Below, piece by piece: positions 33,349 through 40,636 of a DNA stretch of 53,755 nt. Source of the stretch: CBDBJK01 sp965206395 (GTDB lineage Bacteria; Chloroflexota; Dehalococcoidia; Lucifugimonadales; CATOSD01). The notes below the pieces were generated by a model. The model was not told the origin of the DNA. It was given only the letters and a program-made list of their open reading frames with translations, and made no database searches. The translations under genes and the position numbers were made by a program. The first letter of the stretch is position 1. Every line of letters begins with the position of its first letter. The stretch lies in contig CBDBJK010000016.1 of assembly GCA_965206395.1 (NCBI GenBank), forward strand, positions 1-53,755, read 5' to 3'.

Positions 33349-34563
33349 TTATATGATGCCTCCGGCTCGCAATAACACCAGTTCAGCGTGTTCCAGCCCC
33401 AGAAGCTCGGTGTAGACGCTCTGGTTGTGCTGTCCCAGAGTAGGCGCTGGACGGAGCTTGTTAGCAGGCGTTGCGCTGAATTGCCAAGGGGTGCCGGGCA
33501 ATTCTACATTTCCCAGAACCGGATGCTCGACCTGTTGGAAGTAGTTTCTAGCGCGCAGATGTTCGTTGTGAAAGATGTCCTTCATAGTCAGGAACTGGGC
33601 AAACAGCAGTCGAAAGCTTTGCGCCAGATGGAAGACTTCTTCTGACTTGTGCTTGCTCAGCCACGACTGAATCATCGCCTCTAGCTCATCAATGTGGGCC
33701 TCTTGGCCTTCCGGGGTAAGGAATCGCTCATCCTCCAGCACTTTGGGCATCCCCACGAGCACCTCCCACAGGATGGCCCATCGCTCATATCCGGGACCAA
33801 CGATAAAGGCTATGTAGTCGTCCATAGTGGGCTGCACCGAAAGGCGTAAACCCTGTCTGCCGCTATAGCTGCGTCCGTGTCTCTCGCGCGCCACGCCTGT
33901 GTACGAGTATTGCGTTACATCGTAGATCAGGGAGGCCAGAATTGCCTCTAATCTGGAAACCTCTACCTGCTGCCCCTGTCCACCGTACAGCGTCGATAGG
34001 TAGGCCATCAGCGTGGAGTAGCAACCAAACATTCCGGTTAGGAAGCCAGAGAAAGGGCCGCCTGGCTGCACTGGCGGGTCTTTTGGGTCACCCATTGGAT
34101 TTATGTACGCGCTAACGGCGAACACCGTGATATCGGTCATCTTGTCATTTCGCCGAGGCCCCTCGCTCCCGAAATCATTCAGGCTGGTTACGACAATGGC
34201 AGGGTTGATCTCAGCCAGTCTGTCGTAACTTATGCCGAGTGCTTGCGCCTTGTCGGGAGAAAAGCTCTCCACTACTGCATCCGCCTCTTTGCATAGCTGG
34301 CGAAAGAGCTGTCGTCCCGTCTGAGATTCCAGGTCGAGTGTTACGCTCTCTTTGCCGGTGTTCAGGAAGAAGAACAGACCACTCTTCTCAGGGTGGGGAG
34401 TGTCGTCTTGAAAAGGGCCTTGGCGACGCAAGGGGTTGCCGGTGTGAGGGGGTTCGATCTTGATTACTCTAGCTCCATAGTCTGCCAGGAGCTTGGTGCA
34501 GTAAGCGCCCGCGATGCCCGTGCTTACGTCCAGCACCCGGAATCCTTGAAGCGGTGGAGACAT
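33349..34563 (-). CDS. CaiB/BaiF class III CoA-transferase lacking the catalytic Asp
   Basis: 404 residues. Blocks: LQGFRVLDVSTGIAGAYCTKLL, ARVIKIEPPHTGNP, and PFQDDTPHPEKSGLFFFLNTG, which matches the Asp-less gene at 5721. At the catalytic position PGGPFSGFLTGMFG has Gly (about 173) where Asp is expected. C-terminus complete (LGQHNQSVYTELLGLEHAEL). It precedes the Asp-containing gene by 29 bases, the same order as at 27-29 kb. Confidence 0.93.
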   Translation of the reverse strand: MSPPLQGFRVLDVSTGIAGAYCTKLLADYGARVIKIEPPHTGNPLRRQGPFQDDTPHPEKSGLFFFLNTGKESVTLDLESQTGRQLFRQLCKEADAVVESFSPDKAQALGISYDRLAEINPAIVVTSLNDFGSEGPRRNDKMTDITVFAVSAYINPMGDPKDPPVQPGGPFSGFLTGMFGCYSTLMAYLSTLYGGQGQQVEVSRLEAILASLIYDVTQYSYTGVARERHGRSYSGRQGLRLSVQPTMDDYIAFIVGPGYERWAILWEVLVGMPKVLEDERFLTPEGQEAHIDELEAMIQSWLSKHKSEEVFHLAQSFRLLFAQFLTMKDIFHNEHLRARNYFQQVEHPVLGNVELPGTPWQFSATPANKLRPAPTLGQHNQSVYTELLGLEHAELVLLRAGGII

Positions 34564-34752
34564 ACTTACCCTCTATTATTCATCCTTCGGATTTCTTCTC
34601 CATGCTAAGAAGGGCATCGGATATCGTGCGGAAAACCTCCGCTCCCTCTCGCCCACGGTCCATGTCTCAACGGCATCATATTCGTGGCGTTATGCGGTGT
34701 CAAACACGCGGCCCACGAAAACAGACCTCAGAATTGGCTGATGCGGTTGATA

Positions 34753-35925
34753 TTACTTGATCCAGGGATGTGCCCTTGCGACCTCCTCATTCAGGTCGGC
34801 TCCCCAGCCGGGCGCTGTTGGAACGGTCATGTGGCCGTCCTCTATCTCAGGCACGGTGGTAGTCAGCTCGTCCTTCCAGGGGACGTCGTCGATGTCGATC
34901 TCCATAATGCGGATGTTCGGCAGGACGGCGCAAAGGCTCGCGCTCATGAATGACGACATGTGGCTGTAATAGTTGTGCGGGGCGACGTTAAGCTGGTAAA
35001 CTTCCGCGAGATCGCCAATCTTCTTAGACTGGCTGAATCCGTTCCAGGGTATGTCGATCATGAACACGTCGGCGGCGCGCAACTCGAAGTACGGTATGAA
35101 TTCACGCATATAGAACAAATTCTCGCCGGTGCAAATCTTCGTAGACGTAGACTGTTTGATTTGCAGAATCGCTTCAGGGTCGTACATGTCGATTTCGAGC
35201 CACAGCATGTCGAACTGCTCCAGAACCTTTGCTATGCGCATACACGCTTCCGGCTTGAAGTGGAAGTTGAGGTCAAGATTTATGTCTACGTCCGGGCCTA
35301 CGGCGTCGCGGAATGTGCCAATCAACGTTTCGATGTGCCGCAACAGCGGAGTCGTAACCAATTGGTCAGTAGTGCCTTCGCCAATTGCAAACCCGCCGCC
35401 GTGTACGGTAGCCGGGTCGCCTGGGATGACGATGTTGGTCTTGAGCGCGGTGAAGCCCCTGTTTACAACCTCTTTGCCGAGGTTGTAAATGTCCTCCATG
35501 CTACGCAGCGGCGGCACACCGATTAGCTCGTGCTGCCGCGCCCTTGAAGTGCCGCAATGAGACCAGTATACGCGCACCTTCTCTCGCGTGGGGCCGCCGA
35601 AAAGCTCGACCACAGATATGTCCAGCGCCTTGGCTTTGATGTCTATCATCGCCAGCTCTATTCCCGCGATGGCCTTGGCTGCGATGCCGCCGGGACTCTG
35701 ACGGGAGCCGCGTACCATGTCCCAGAAGCGCATCTCGAATGCCCTGGGATCGGTGCCGATTAGCAGGGGCTTGAGGTCTTCTATTGTGCCCACGACTCCG
35801 CGAGGCGTTCTGCCGTCGCTGCACTCTCCGTAGCCGGTTATGCCTTCATCCGTCTCGATTTTGACGAACGTCCAGGGACGCCATCCCGCGTCAACGATGA
35901 AGGTCTCGATGTTTGTGATTTTCAT
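34753..35925 (-). CDS. Enolase superfamily (mandelate racemase/muconate lactonizing) enzyme
   Basis: 390 residues from ATG 35925 (MKITNIETFIVDAGWRPW), chosen because the family begins there and CAGGGGG precedes it. Two-domain fold: N-terminal cap with GYGECSDGRTPRGVV, then barrel with KTNIV, Asp and Glu metal ligands in DINLDLNFHFKPEA, MLWLEIDMYDPEAI and KICTGENLFYMREF, and a His in VAPHNYYSHMSS. The pattern fits acid-sugar dehydratases such as galactonate dehydratase; exact substrate open. Divergent from the metalloprotease at 36088. Confidence 0.88.
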   Translation of the reverse strand: MKITNIETFIVDAGWRPWTFVKIETDEGITGYGECSDGRTPRGVVGTIEDLKPLLIGTDPRAFEMRFWDMVRGSRQSPGGIAAKAIAGIELAMIDIKAKALDISVVELFGGPTREKVRVYWSHCGTSRARQHELIGVPPLRSMEDIYNLGKEVVNRGFTALKTNIVIPGDPATVHGGGFAIGEGTTDQLVTTPLLRHIETLIGTFRDAVGPDVDINLDLNFHFKPEACMRIAKVLEQFDMLWLEIDMYDPEAILQIKQSTSTKICTGENLFYMREFIPYFELRAADVFMIDIPWNGFSQSKKIGDLAEVYQLNVAPHNYYSHMSSFMSASLCAVLPNIRIMEIDIDDVPWKDELTTTVPEIEDGHMTVPTAPGWGADLNEEVARAHPWIK

Positions 35926-36087
35926 GCTACCCCCTGACGAATTGAAATGAAAACAGAACCCGGGCCTCATCAAATAATTGTGAGTGATGCCAACAGGGAT
36001 GATACCACAAGCAGTTTGCTAGAGAAACAAGAATCGTGTGTCCTTCCCCTATGGCGGCGAGGCAAAAAACTCTGTACACTGTGGGAC

Positions 36088-36450
36088 ATGACACGAGCGC
36101 AGTTTGAACGGCTTGTCCGTGAAGCTCTGAGCCAAATCCCGGATGAGATACGCGACCGGCTGGACAATGTTGACCTGGTCGTTGAGGATTTGCCCAACAG
36201 GGAGCAGCTTGCCGGGTCTGGACTTGAAGAGACTAATTGCCTGTTGGGGCTGTACGAAGGGATTCCCTTGACAGAACGCTACGGCTATAACATGGTGCTC
36301 CCGGACAAGATAACGCTGTTCCAGCGGTCTATAGAGTCTATCTGCTCCAGCGACGATGAGATCATCGAGGAGATTCAAAGCACCGTAGTCCACGAGGTAG
36401 CCCACCACTTCGGCATCGACGACGAAAGCCTTGAGGAGATGGGGGTGTAG
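36088..36450 (+). CDS. Minimal zincin-type metallopeptidase
   Basis: 120 residues from ATG 36088 (MTRAQFERLVREAL), the usual family start; the frame is open to 35947 but that part is not conserved-looking. Catalytic zinc motif VVHEVAHHFGIDD near residue 107 (HExxH). NCLLGLYEGIPLTERYG and PDKITLFQRSIE are typical of this small bacterial family (PF06262). Physiological target unknown. Ends near the toxin gene on the other strand, 42 bases apart. Confidence 0.85.
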   Translation: MTRAQFERLVREALSQIPDEIRDRLDNVDLVVEDLPNREQLAGSGLEETNCLLGLYEGIPLTERYGYNMVLPDKITLFQRSIESICSSDDEIIEEIQSTVVHEVAHHFGIDDESLEEMGV

Positions 36451-36492
36451 GTCTAATACCAACCAGACTGGTGTTCCTTAATTCGTTACTGT

Positions 36493-36768
36493 TCAGAGTT
36501 CTCGATATGTCCCCTCGCCTCTCAGCGCAACTCTTAAAACGACTATGAGACGTTCGTTATCGAATACTTCGTAAATCACCCTCATTTGGCCCACTCTGAC
36601 ACGCCATACTCGTTGATAGCCAGTCAACTTCACGCTTCCAGGAGGGCGAGGGTTTTCTTCGAGTAAATATACCGCGTCTTCAATACGAGTCCTAAAGTGG
36701 CGGGCCAAACGACGAATTTGCCTTTGAGCGGCGGGGGCAATCTCTATCCGATAGGGCCTGCCTATTAT
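36493..36768 (-). CDS. RelE/ParE-family toxin, non-standard start
   Basis: About 90 residues. The conserved N-terminus RPYRIEIAPAAQRQIRRLARH is in frame but has no ATG, GTG or TTG before it; ATA codons at 36768 and 36765, overlapping the antitoxin stop, are the only near starts. A TTG at 36708 would give 71 residues and lose the first strand and helix. The C-terminal strands GYQRVWRVRVGQMRVIYEV are typical of RelE/ParE toxins (mRNA interferase or gyrase poison). May be weakly translated, coupled to the antitoxin, or inactivated. Confidence 0.72.
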   Translation of the reverse strand: MIGRPYRIEIAPAAQRQIRRLARHFRTRIEDAVYLLEENPRPPGSVKLTGYQRVWRVRVGQMRVIYEVFDNERLIVVLRVALRGEGTYREL

Positions 36769-37010
36769 TCGGAGCCTTCCTGGTCAATTCGCTGAAAGAA
36801 CTCATGGGATTCGACTCCGCCTTTCTTTCGCCATTCCTTGCGGGCCGCTTCAATTTCCGTACGCTCCTCTTCGTCAAGTTGAGCGTCCATTAGCCATTGT
36901 TCAATAGCCTCTAAAACTATCTCCTGGACACTACGGTCAGACTTGATGGCCTCAGCATCTAATGCCTTATACAGATTTTCATCATCCAAAATCACGGTGA
37001 CTTCTTTCAT
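36765..37010 (-). CDS. Antitoxin, CopG/RHH-like
   Basis: 81 residues. N-terminal MKEVTVILDDENLYKALDAEAIKSDRSVQEIVLEAIEQWL has the strand-helix-helix layout of ribbon-helix-helix antitoxins; the C-terminal charged tail (RKEWRKKGGVESHEFFQRID) would bind the toxin. The ATG follows the HerA stop with no gap (TAAATG on the coding strand), with GGAGGG inside the end of herA as ribosome site. So the pair is expressed as the tail of the HerA operon. Confidence 0.75.
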   Translation of the reverse strand: MKEVTVILDDENLYKALDAEAIKSDRSVQEIVLEAIEQWLMDAQLDEEERTEIEAARKEWRKKGGVESHEFFQRIDQEGSE

Positions 37011-38678
37011 TTATCCCTCCGTCGGCCCGAACAGGTCTTCGACGTCGCGCTCCATCTGCGCCTTGAGTTCAGCAGGCTCCATGAAACCAAGCTCGCGGTA
37101 TGACTCCGCGCTGCCGTACTCGCGTGTCTTGATGACCACCGGCATGGGAACTGCGTGCCCGAACACGAGCGCCTGCTGCTTCGACTCAAGCCTCGACAGC
37201 ACCGCACGCAGCTTGCGACTGCCAGAAACGCCCGTCAGCACGGCGTCCACGTCCCGGTCGTTGTCCAGTAGGCACGTTATCTTCGTGCCAAGCTGACTCA
37301 TTACCTCGTCGTCGATGCCGCTAGGACGCTGGTCTACTACGAGCAGCGTGACGTTGAATTTGCGCATCTCCCTTGCGATGTTGCCAAAGATGGTCTGGTT
37401 GGCTACACCCGCATTGAGGAACTTGTGAGCCTCCTCGATGGTTATCACTAGCGGCCTTGGCTTCTGGCCCTGGTCGCCCATCGCCTTCTCGGTCATCTGC
37501 TGGTATCTTTCGTAGATGCGCCGCGTGATGAGGTTGGCGACCAGGATGTAGGCGGCAAGGTCGCTTCCATAGCGTCCGAACTCAAGCACTACGTGCATTC
37601 CCCTGTCAAGATATTGCAGAATTTGGTTCACAGAGTTATGGCCGGGGCCGTCGTCAATGAAATGAAAGCGCTGCAAACGACCAAGCCGATTTTTCAGCGC
37701 GCGCAACGCCCCATCGTTTACATTGAGACTCCCGGCCAGTTCTCGAAATTCTTCGCCTCCGGGGTGTTCGAGAAACTTCTTTATCCAGCTTCCGCCAAAG
37801 TGTCGCTCCAGAGAGTGCGCGATGTCGGCGGCAACGTCCGAGAGATTAAGCGTCTCTTGCAGCATCTTGATGTCTTCCGGCTCGATTTCATCGTAACCGA
37901 TACGCACGACGTAATCTGGCGTGAGGCCCCGACGCCGGGAGCTTTCCTCGTCCAGCGAGAATACGGCTACCCTGGAGGTAAATAGCTGCTTCAGACCTTT
38001 GACCTCTCTGTTGCCCTCGTTGTATCCCTTCCAGCCGTACTCGCTCTGCATGTCAAACACCAGGTTGGTGGCCTCCCCGCTCTGCAGGATGCCTGCCAGA
38101 AGCAGCCTTGTCAGGAACGTTTTGCCTGTGCCGCTCTTGCCGAAAACACCGTTGCTTCGCTCGACGAACTGGGTAATGTTCAGGCAAAGCCTTATATCAT
38201 CCATATCCAGTGGACTGCCTATCCAGAAGTGGCCCTCTTTCTCCTCGCCGAACACTGTCTGAATGTCTCCCTCGGAGGCTAGCGACACGTCGGAAAAGTG
38301 CGGTGGAATGGTCTTCGCAGGCTGCGGGCCGTCTAGCGTCGCCATCTGGTCATTGCGAAGCGTGAGCATTGGCTCGACGGTGATAGTGCCGTATGCGGTT
38401 GTGCCGGACACCACCTGGGCGATGAAGGGATTGGAAACATCCGGGGGCGTAAGTTTGAGGTTCTGGTCTGTGGAACCAAGCGAAACGTCAGTCACTACGC
38501 CAAAGAAGCGCAATCGCTCGCCCTGAATGCTGATGAATGTGCCGACCTTTATCTCCTCAATCGAGGTTGCGGCATCAAGCCTGACCTCGATTCCCTTGTC
38601 CAGCGAGCCGTCCACCACCATTCCGAGGCGTTTTCCCATCTCGCTTTCCATGCCGTTCATGCTGATGTTCCCGTTCAC
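37011..38678 (-). CDS. herA: HerA-type ATPase/DNA translocase
   Basis: 555 residues, GTG start overlapping the upstream stop (GTGA). HerA is a hexameric FtsK-like motor that works with NurA in DNA end resection. N-terminal HAS barrel (about residues 15-110: GMVVDGSLDKGIEVRLDA, VGTFISIQGERLRFFGVVTD). Walker A GKSGTGKTFLTRLLL at 180-194; Walker B LVITIEEAHKFLN near 395-410; LLVVDQRPSGIDDEVMSQLG sensor region after it. C-terminal EPAELKAQMERDVEDLFG. Located between a HAS-barrel-like gene and a toxin-antitoxin pair. Confidence 0.92.
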   Translation of the reverse strand: MNGNISMNGMESEMGKRLGMVVDGSLDKGIEVRLDAATSIEEIKVGTFISIQGERLRFFGVVTDVSLGSTDQNLKLTPPDVSNPFIAQVVSGTTAYGTITVEPMLTLRNDQMATLDGPQPAKTIPPHFSDVSLASEGDIQTVFGEEKEGHFWIGSPLDMDDIRLCLNITQFVERSNGVFGKSGTGKTFLTRLLLAGILQSGEATNLVFDMQSEYGWKGYNEGNREVKGLKQLFTSRVAVFSLDEESSRRRGLTPDYVVRIGYDEIEPEDIKMLQETLNLSDVAADIAHSLERHFGGSWIKKFLEHPGGEEFRELAGSLNVNDGALRALKNRLGRLQRFHFIDDGPGHNSVNQILQYLDRGMHVVLEFGRYGSDLAAYILVANLITRRIYERYQQMTEKAMGDQGQKPRPLVITIEEAHKFLNAGVANQTIFGNIAREMRKFNVTLLVVDQRPSGIDDEVMSQLGTKITCLLDNDRDVDAVLTGVSGSRKLRAVLSRLESKQQALVFGHAVPMPVVIKTREYGSAESYRELGFMEPAELKAQMERDVEDLFGPTEG

Positions 38679-39292
38679 GGCGAGAGCCTCCTGAGCACGT
38701 TGTTGAGTCGCTGTAGCTGACCGGCGAAGTAGACTGCAAGTTCTTTGCCTGCTCCGACCATGAACCGCTGAGGGTCGGGATGGGACTCGCTGGCCTGTCG
38801 CAGAAAGGACGCAATCACGTCGTCCTGAGCGCTAATCTGTGCGGACAATATGATTGACATAAAATCCAGCGAGGAGCTAAATTCTCGCAACTCCTCGTTG
38901 TTGCATTGGTACACGAAGGAGTGGATGCGCAACGGCAGCGGGGCCAGGTAGCGTCGGATGCCATCGCTGGACTGAAAGCCCACGACCATCGATTGGAACT
39001 CGGTGAGTAGCAGCCTGTTAAGCTGTGGGTTGTTCAAGTAAACCTCTTCCTCTGTGTCCTCGTCCCCGCCGCGAGGTATGGGATGGCGTGCCGTGTCCAT
39101 GCTGCGTGTGGCGACTTCGTACACGATGCCGTACACCGGGTTAGCATCGCCACTTCGCACGAGGCTGCCGAGCGGCGGAGCCTCATACAACCGATAGCAC
39201 TGCGTCGTGAACCCGGTCGTAGAGGCCTCCACGACCTCACCGACGCGGGAGTCGTTCAGCGATTGCTTTCCGTTCAGCTTTGCGTCCTCCAT
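38675..39292 (-). CDS. Protein with HAS-barrel-like N-terminus, between nurA and herA
   Basis: 205 residues. The first ~100 residues (VGEVVEASTTGFTTQCYRL, LGSLVRSGD, VYGIVYEVATRS) read like a HAS-type beta barrel, the domain by which HerA contacts NurA. The rest is helical: NNPQLNRLLLTEFQSMVVGF, then LREFSSSLDFMSIILSAQ and a terminal helix. No motor or nuclease motif. Its stop overlaps the herA start (GTGA) and it begins 13 bases after nurA, so it is probably an accessory subunit of the complex. Family assignment is inference. Confidence 0.7.
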   Translation of the reverse strand: MEDAKLNGKQSLNDSRVGEVVEASTTGFTTQCYRLYEAPPLGSLVRSGDANPVYGIVYEVATRSMDTARHPIPRGGDEDTEEEVYLNNPQLNRLLLTEFQSMVVGFQSSDGIRRYLAPLPLRIHSFVYQCNNEELREFSSSLDFMSIILSAQISAQDDVIASFLRQASESHPDPQRFMVGAGKELAVYFAGQLQRLNNVLRRLSP

Positions 39293-39305
39293 GCGGGTTC
39301 CCTCT

Positions 39306-40517
39306 TTACAGCCACCTGAGCCTCTTGGAGCGGTTCTTCTCGGACGTGTACACCGGCATACGCTGGTCTTGAAGGGCGTTTTCGATTAGTTCGACGAAGT
39401 ACCGCCTGTCTCCGGTGGTTACGACCGCCTGTTCGTGGGCCTCCATGAGCGTCGTCGGGTAGCCCGGCCCCTTGCGGCACTGGTCGATGATGAGCGAGTG
39501 CGTCAGGCCAAGCATCGCCTCGTCCTCGGCAATCCACGACGGCACTTCGACGCGGCCTATCTCCTCGCCCGCGTTGACGTAGAAGAAATTCACGTCGTGC
39601 CCCTGGTAGTATTTCGAGACGAGGGGCGACGAGCTTGAGAACAAGCCTGAGCGTTCGCCCGGCTCCAGGATTTCCGCGAAAACGTCGCGGTCTCGCAGCC
39701 CGCCGACGCTCTTGTCGCAGGGCCTCTGACCGTTCGTCAGCTTGCCACAGTGATATTCGCAGTCGGCAATCTCATAGGGGCACACCTGCAATCGCAGGGC
39801 GTTGATAACCTCCGGGCTGCGCGGCAGGCTAATGTAGCTTGCCAGAGCAAGGGGTCGGCTGCTCGTCATCTGACGCAAGTCTTCAAGGGCTTGCACGAAG
39901 CCTTCTTCGATAAGCTCACGCAGGACGAACTCGCGGTTGCCGAACTCCATCAGGCCCATCATTATCAGCGAGCCGTCTATGAGCGCGAGCGTGGGAACAT
40001 CGGCGGGAAGCTCTCGCACTACCTCGGCCAGCGCGCGTATTTCGTCCACAGTACGCTTGGCCCCTAGCACATTGCCTTCAATGGATTGCTCGCGGGACGT
40101 GCCTACGTCTCGTATGACCATCTCATCGTCACGCGCGTAGAGATATGGCTGGCTGGAAAGCTGGGCGTCGGACTGCGAGCCGTAGGTCAGCACGGCGACG
40201 CCGATGTTTATCAGGAAGCATCGGGCGGGAATGTGTCGGTCTATGTCGATGTGCGAGCCGTCTACTGCCACGACGCAATAGTCTTCGGGCAGCGAGGGAG
40301 GAGCGTATCGCGCCCCAGGGCGGTCGAGCGGTATAGGCACGTTCCAGGCAAACGTCGCCTTGCTCTGACGCAGCTTGTCCTCGTATGCGGCGACGTCGAA
40401 CGACTCGACGGCATCAAGCGCGGTCTGAAGCCGTTCCATGCGGTCGCCCTGCCGCGCCTTGATGTCGTCGACCATCCGGTCGATTTGCAATGCGGTGTTG
40501 CTCAGGTCAAGGGACAT
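39306..40517 (-). CDS. nurA: NurA-type 5'-3' nuclease
   Basis: 403 residues. NurA forms a dimeric ring nuclease on HerA. The RNase H-like core starts with the metal-binding Asp86 in YCVVAVDGSHIDIDRH. A second acid lies in PTLALIDGSLIMMGL (near 179), and later acids in SLIIDQCRKGPGYPTTLMEAHEQAV. Family length normal. It is the first gene of a minus-strand operon with the HAS-barrel-like protein, HerA, antitoxin and toxin. Confidence 0.9.
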   Translation of the reverse strand: MSLDLSNTALQIDRMVDDIKARQGDRMERLQTALDAVESFDVAAYEDKLRQSKATFAWNVPIPLDRPGARYAPPSLPEDYCVVAVDGSHIDIDRHIPARCFLINIGVAVLTYGSQSDAQLSSQPYLYARDDEMVIRDVGTSREQSIEGNVLGAKRTVDEIRALAEVVRELPADVPTLALIDGSLIMMGLMEFGNREFVLRELIEEGFVQALEDLRQMTSSRPLALASYISLPRSPEVINALRLQVCPYEIADCEYHCGKLTNGQRPCDKSVGGLRDRDVFAEILEPGERSGLFSSSSPLVSKYYQGHDVNFFYVNAGEEIGRVEVPSWIAEDEAMLGLTHSLIIDQCRKGPGYPTTLMEAHEQAVVTTGDRRYFVELIENALQDQRMPVYTSEKNRSKRLRWL

Positions 40518-40570
40518 GATGGCTCCTGTGCTTTATGTAGAAGCAATTGTAATCGACGCCAATCGCTAGG

Positions 40571-40625
40571 CCCCCATCCTAACCTTCCCTCCTTCCGCGG
40601 AAAGAGGGGAGAGTTAGAGAGGGGG
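40571..40625. repeat. REP-like palindromic intergenic segment
   Basis: CCCCCATCCTAACCTTCCCT, then CCTTCCGCGGAA and AGAGGGGAGAGTTAGAGAGG with a G tail: imperfect palindrome of C-rich and G-rich halves between nurA and selB. It shares CATCC and CCTTCCG-GGAA words with the segment at 49000-49080, as expected for a dispersed repeat. Confidence 0.45.
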
Positions 40626-40636
40626 CTTGCGTCAGC

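Noticed and set aside
34580..34663. 27-residue open frame before the CoA-transferase pair on the minus strand
   Set aside because: Weak ribosome site, no family pattern, too short to support; the rest of the 190-base gap shows nothing clear.
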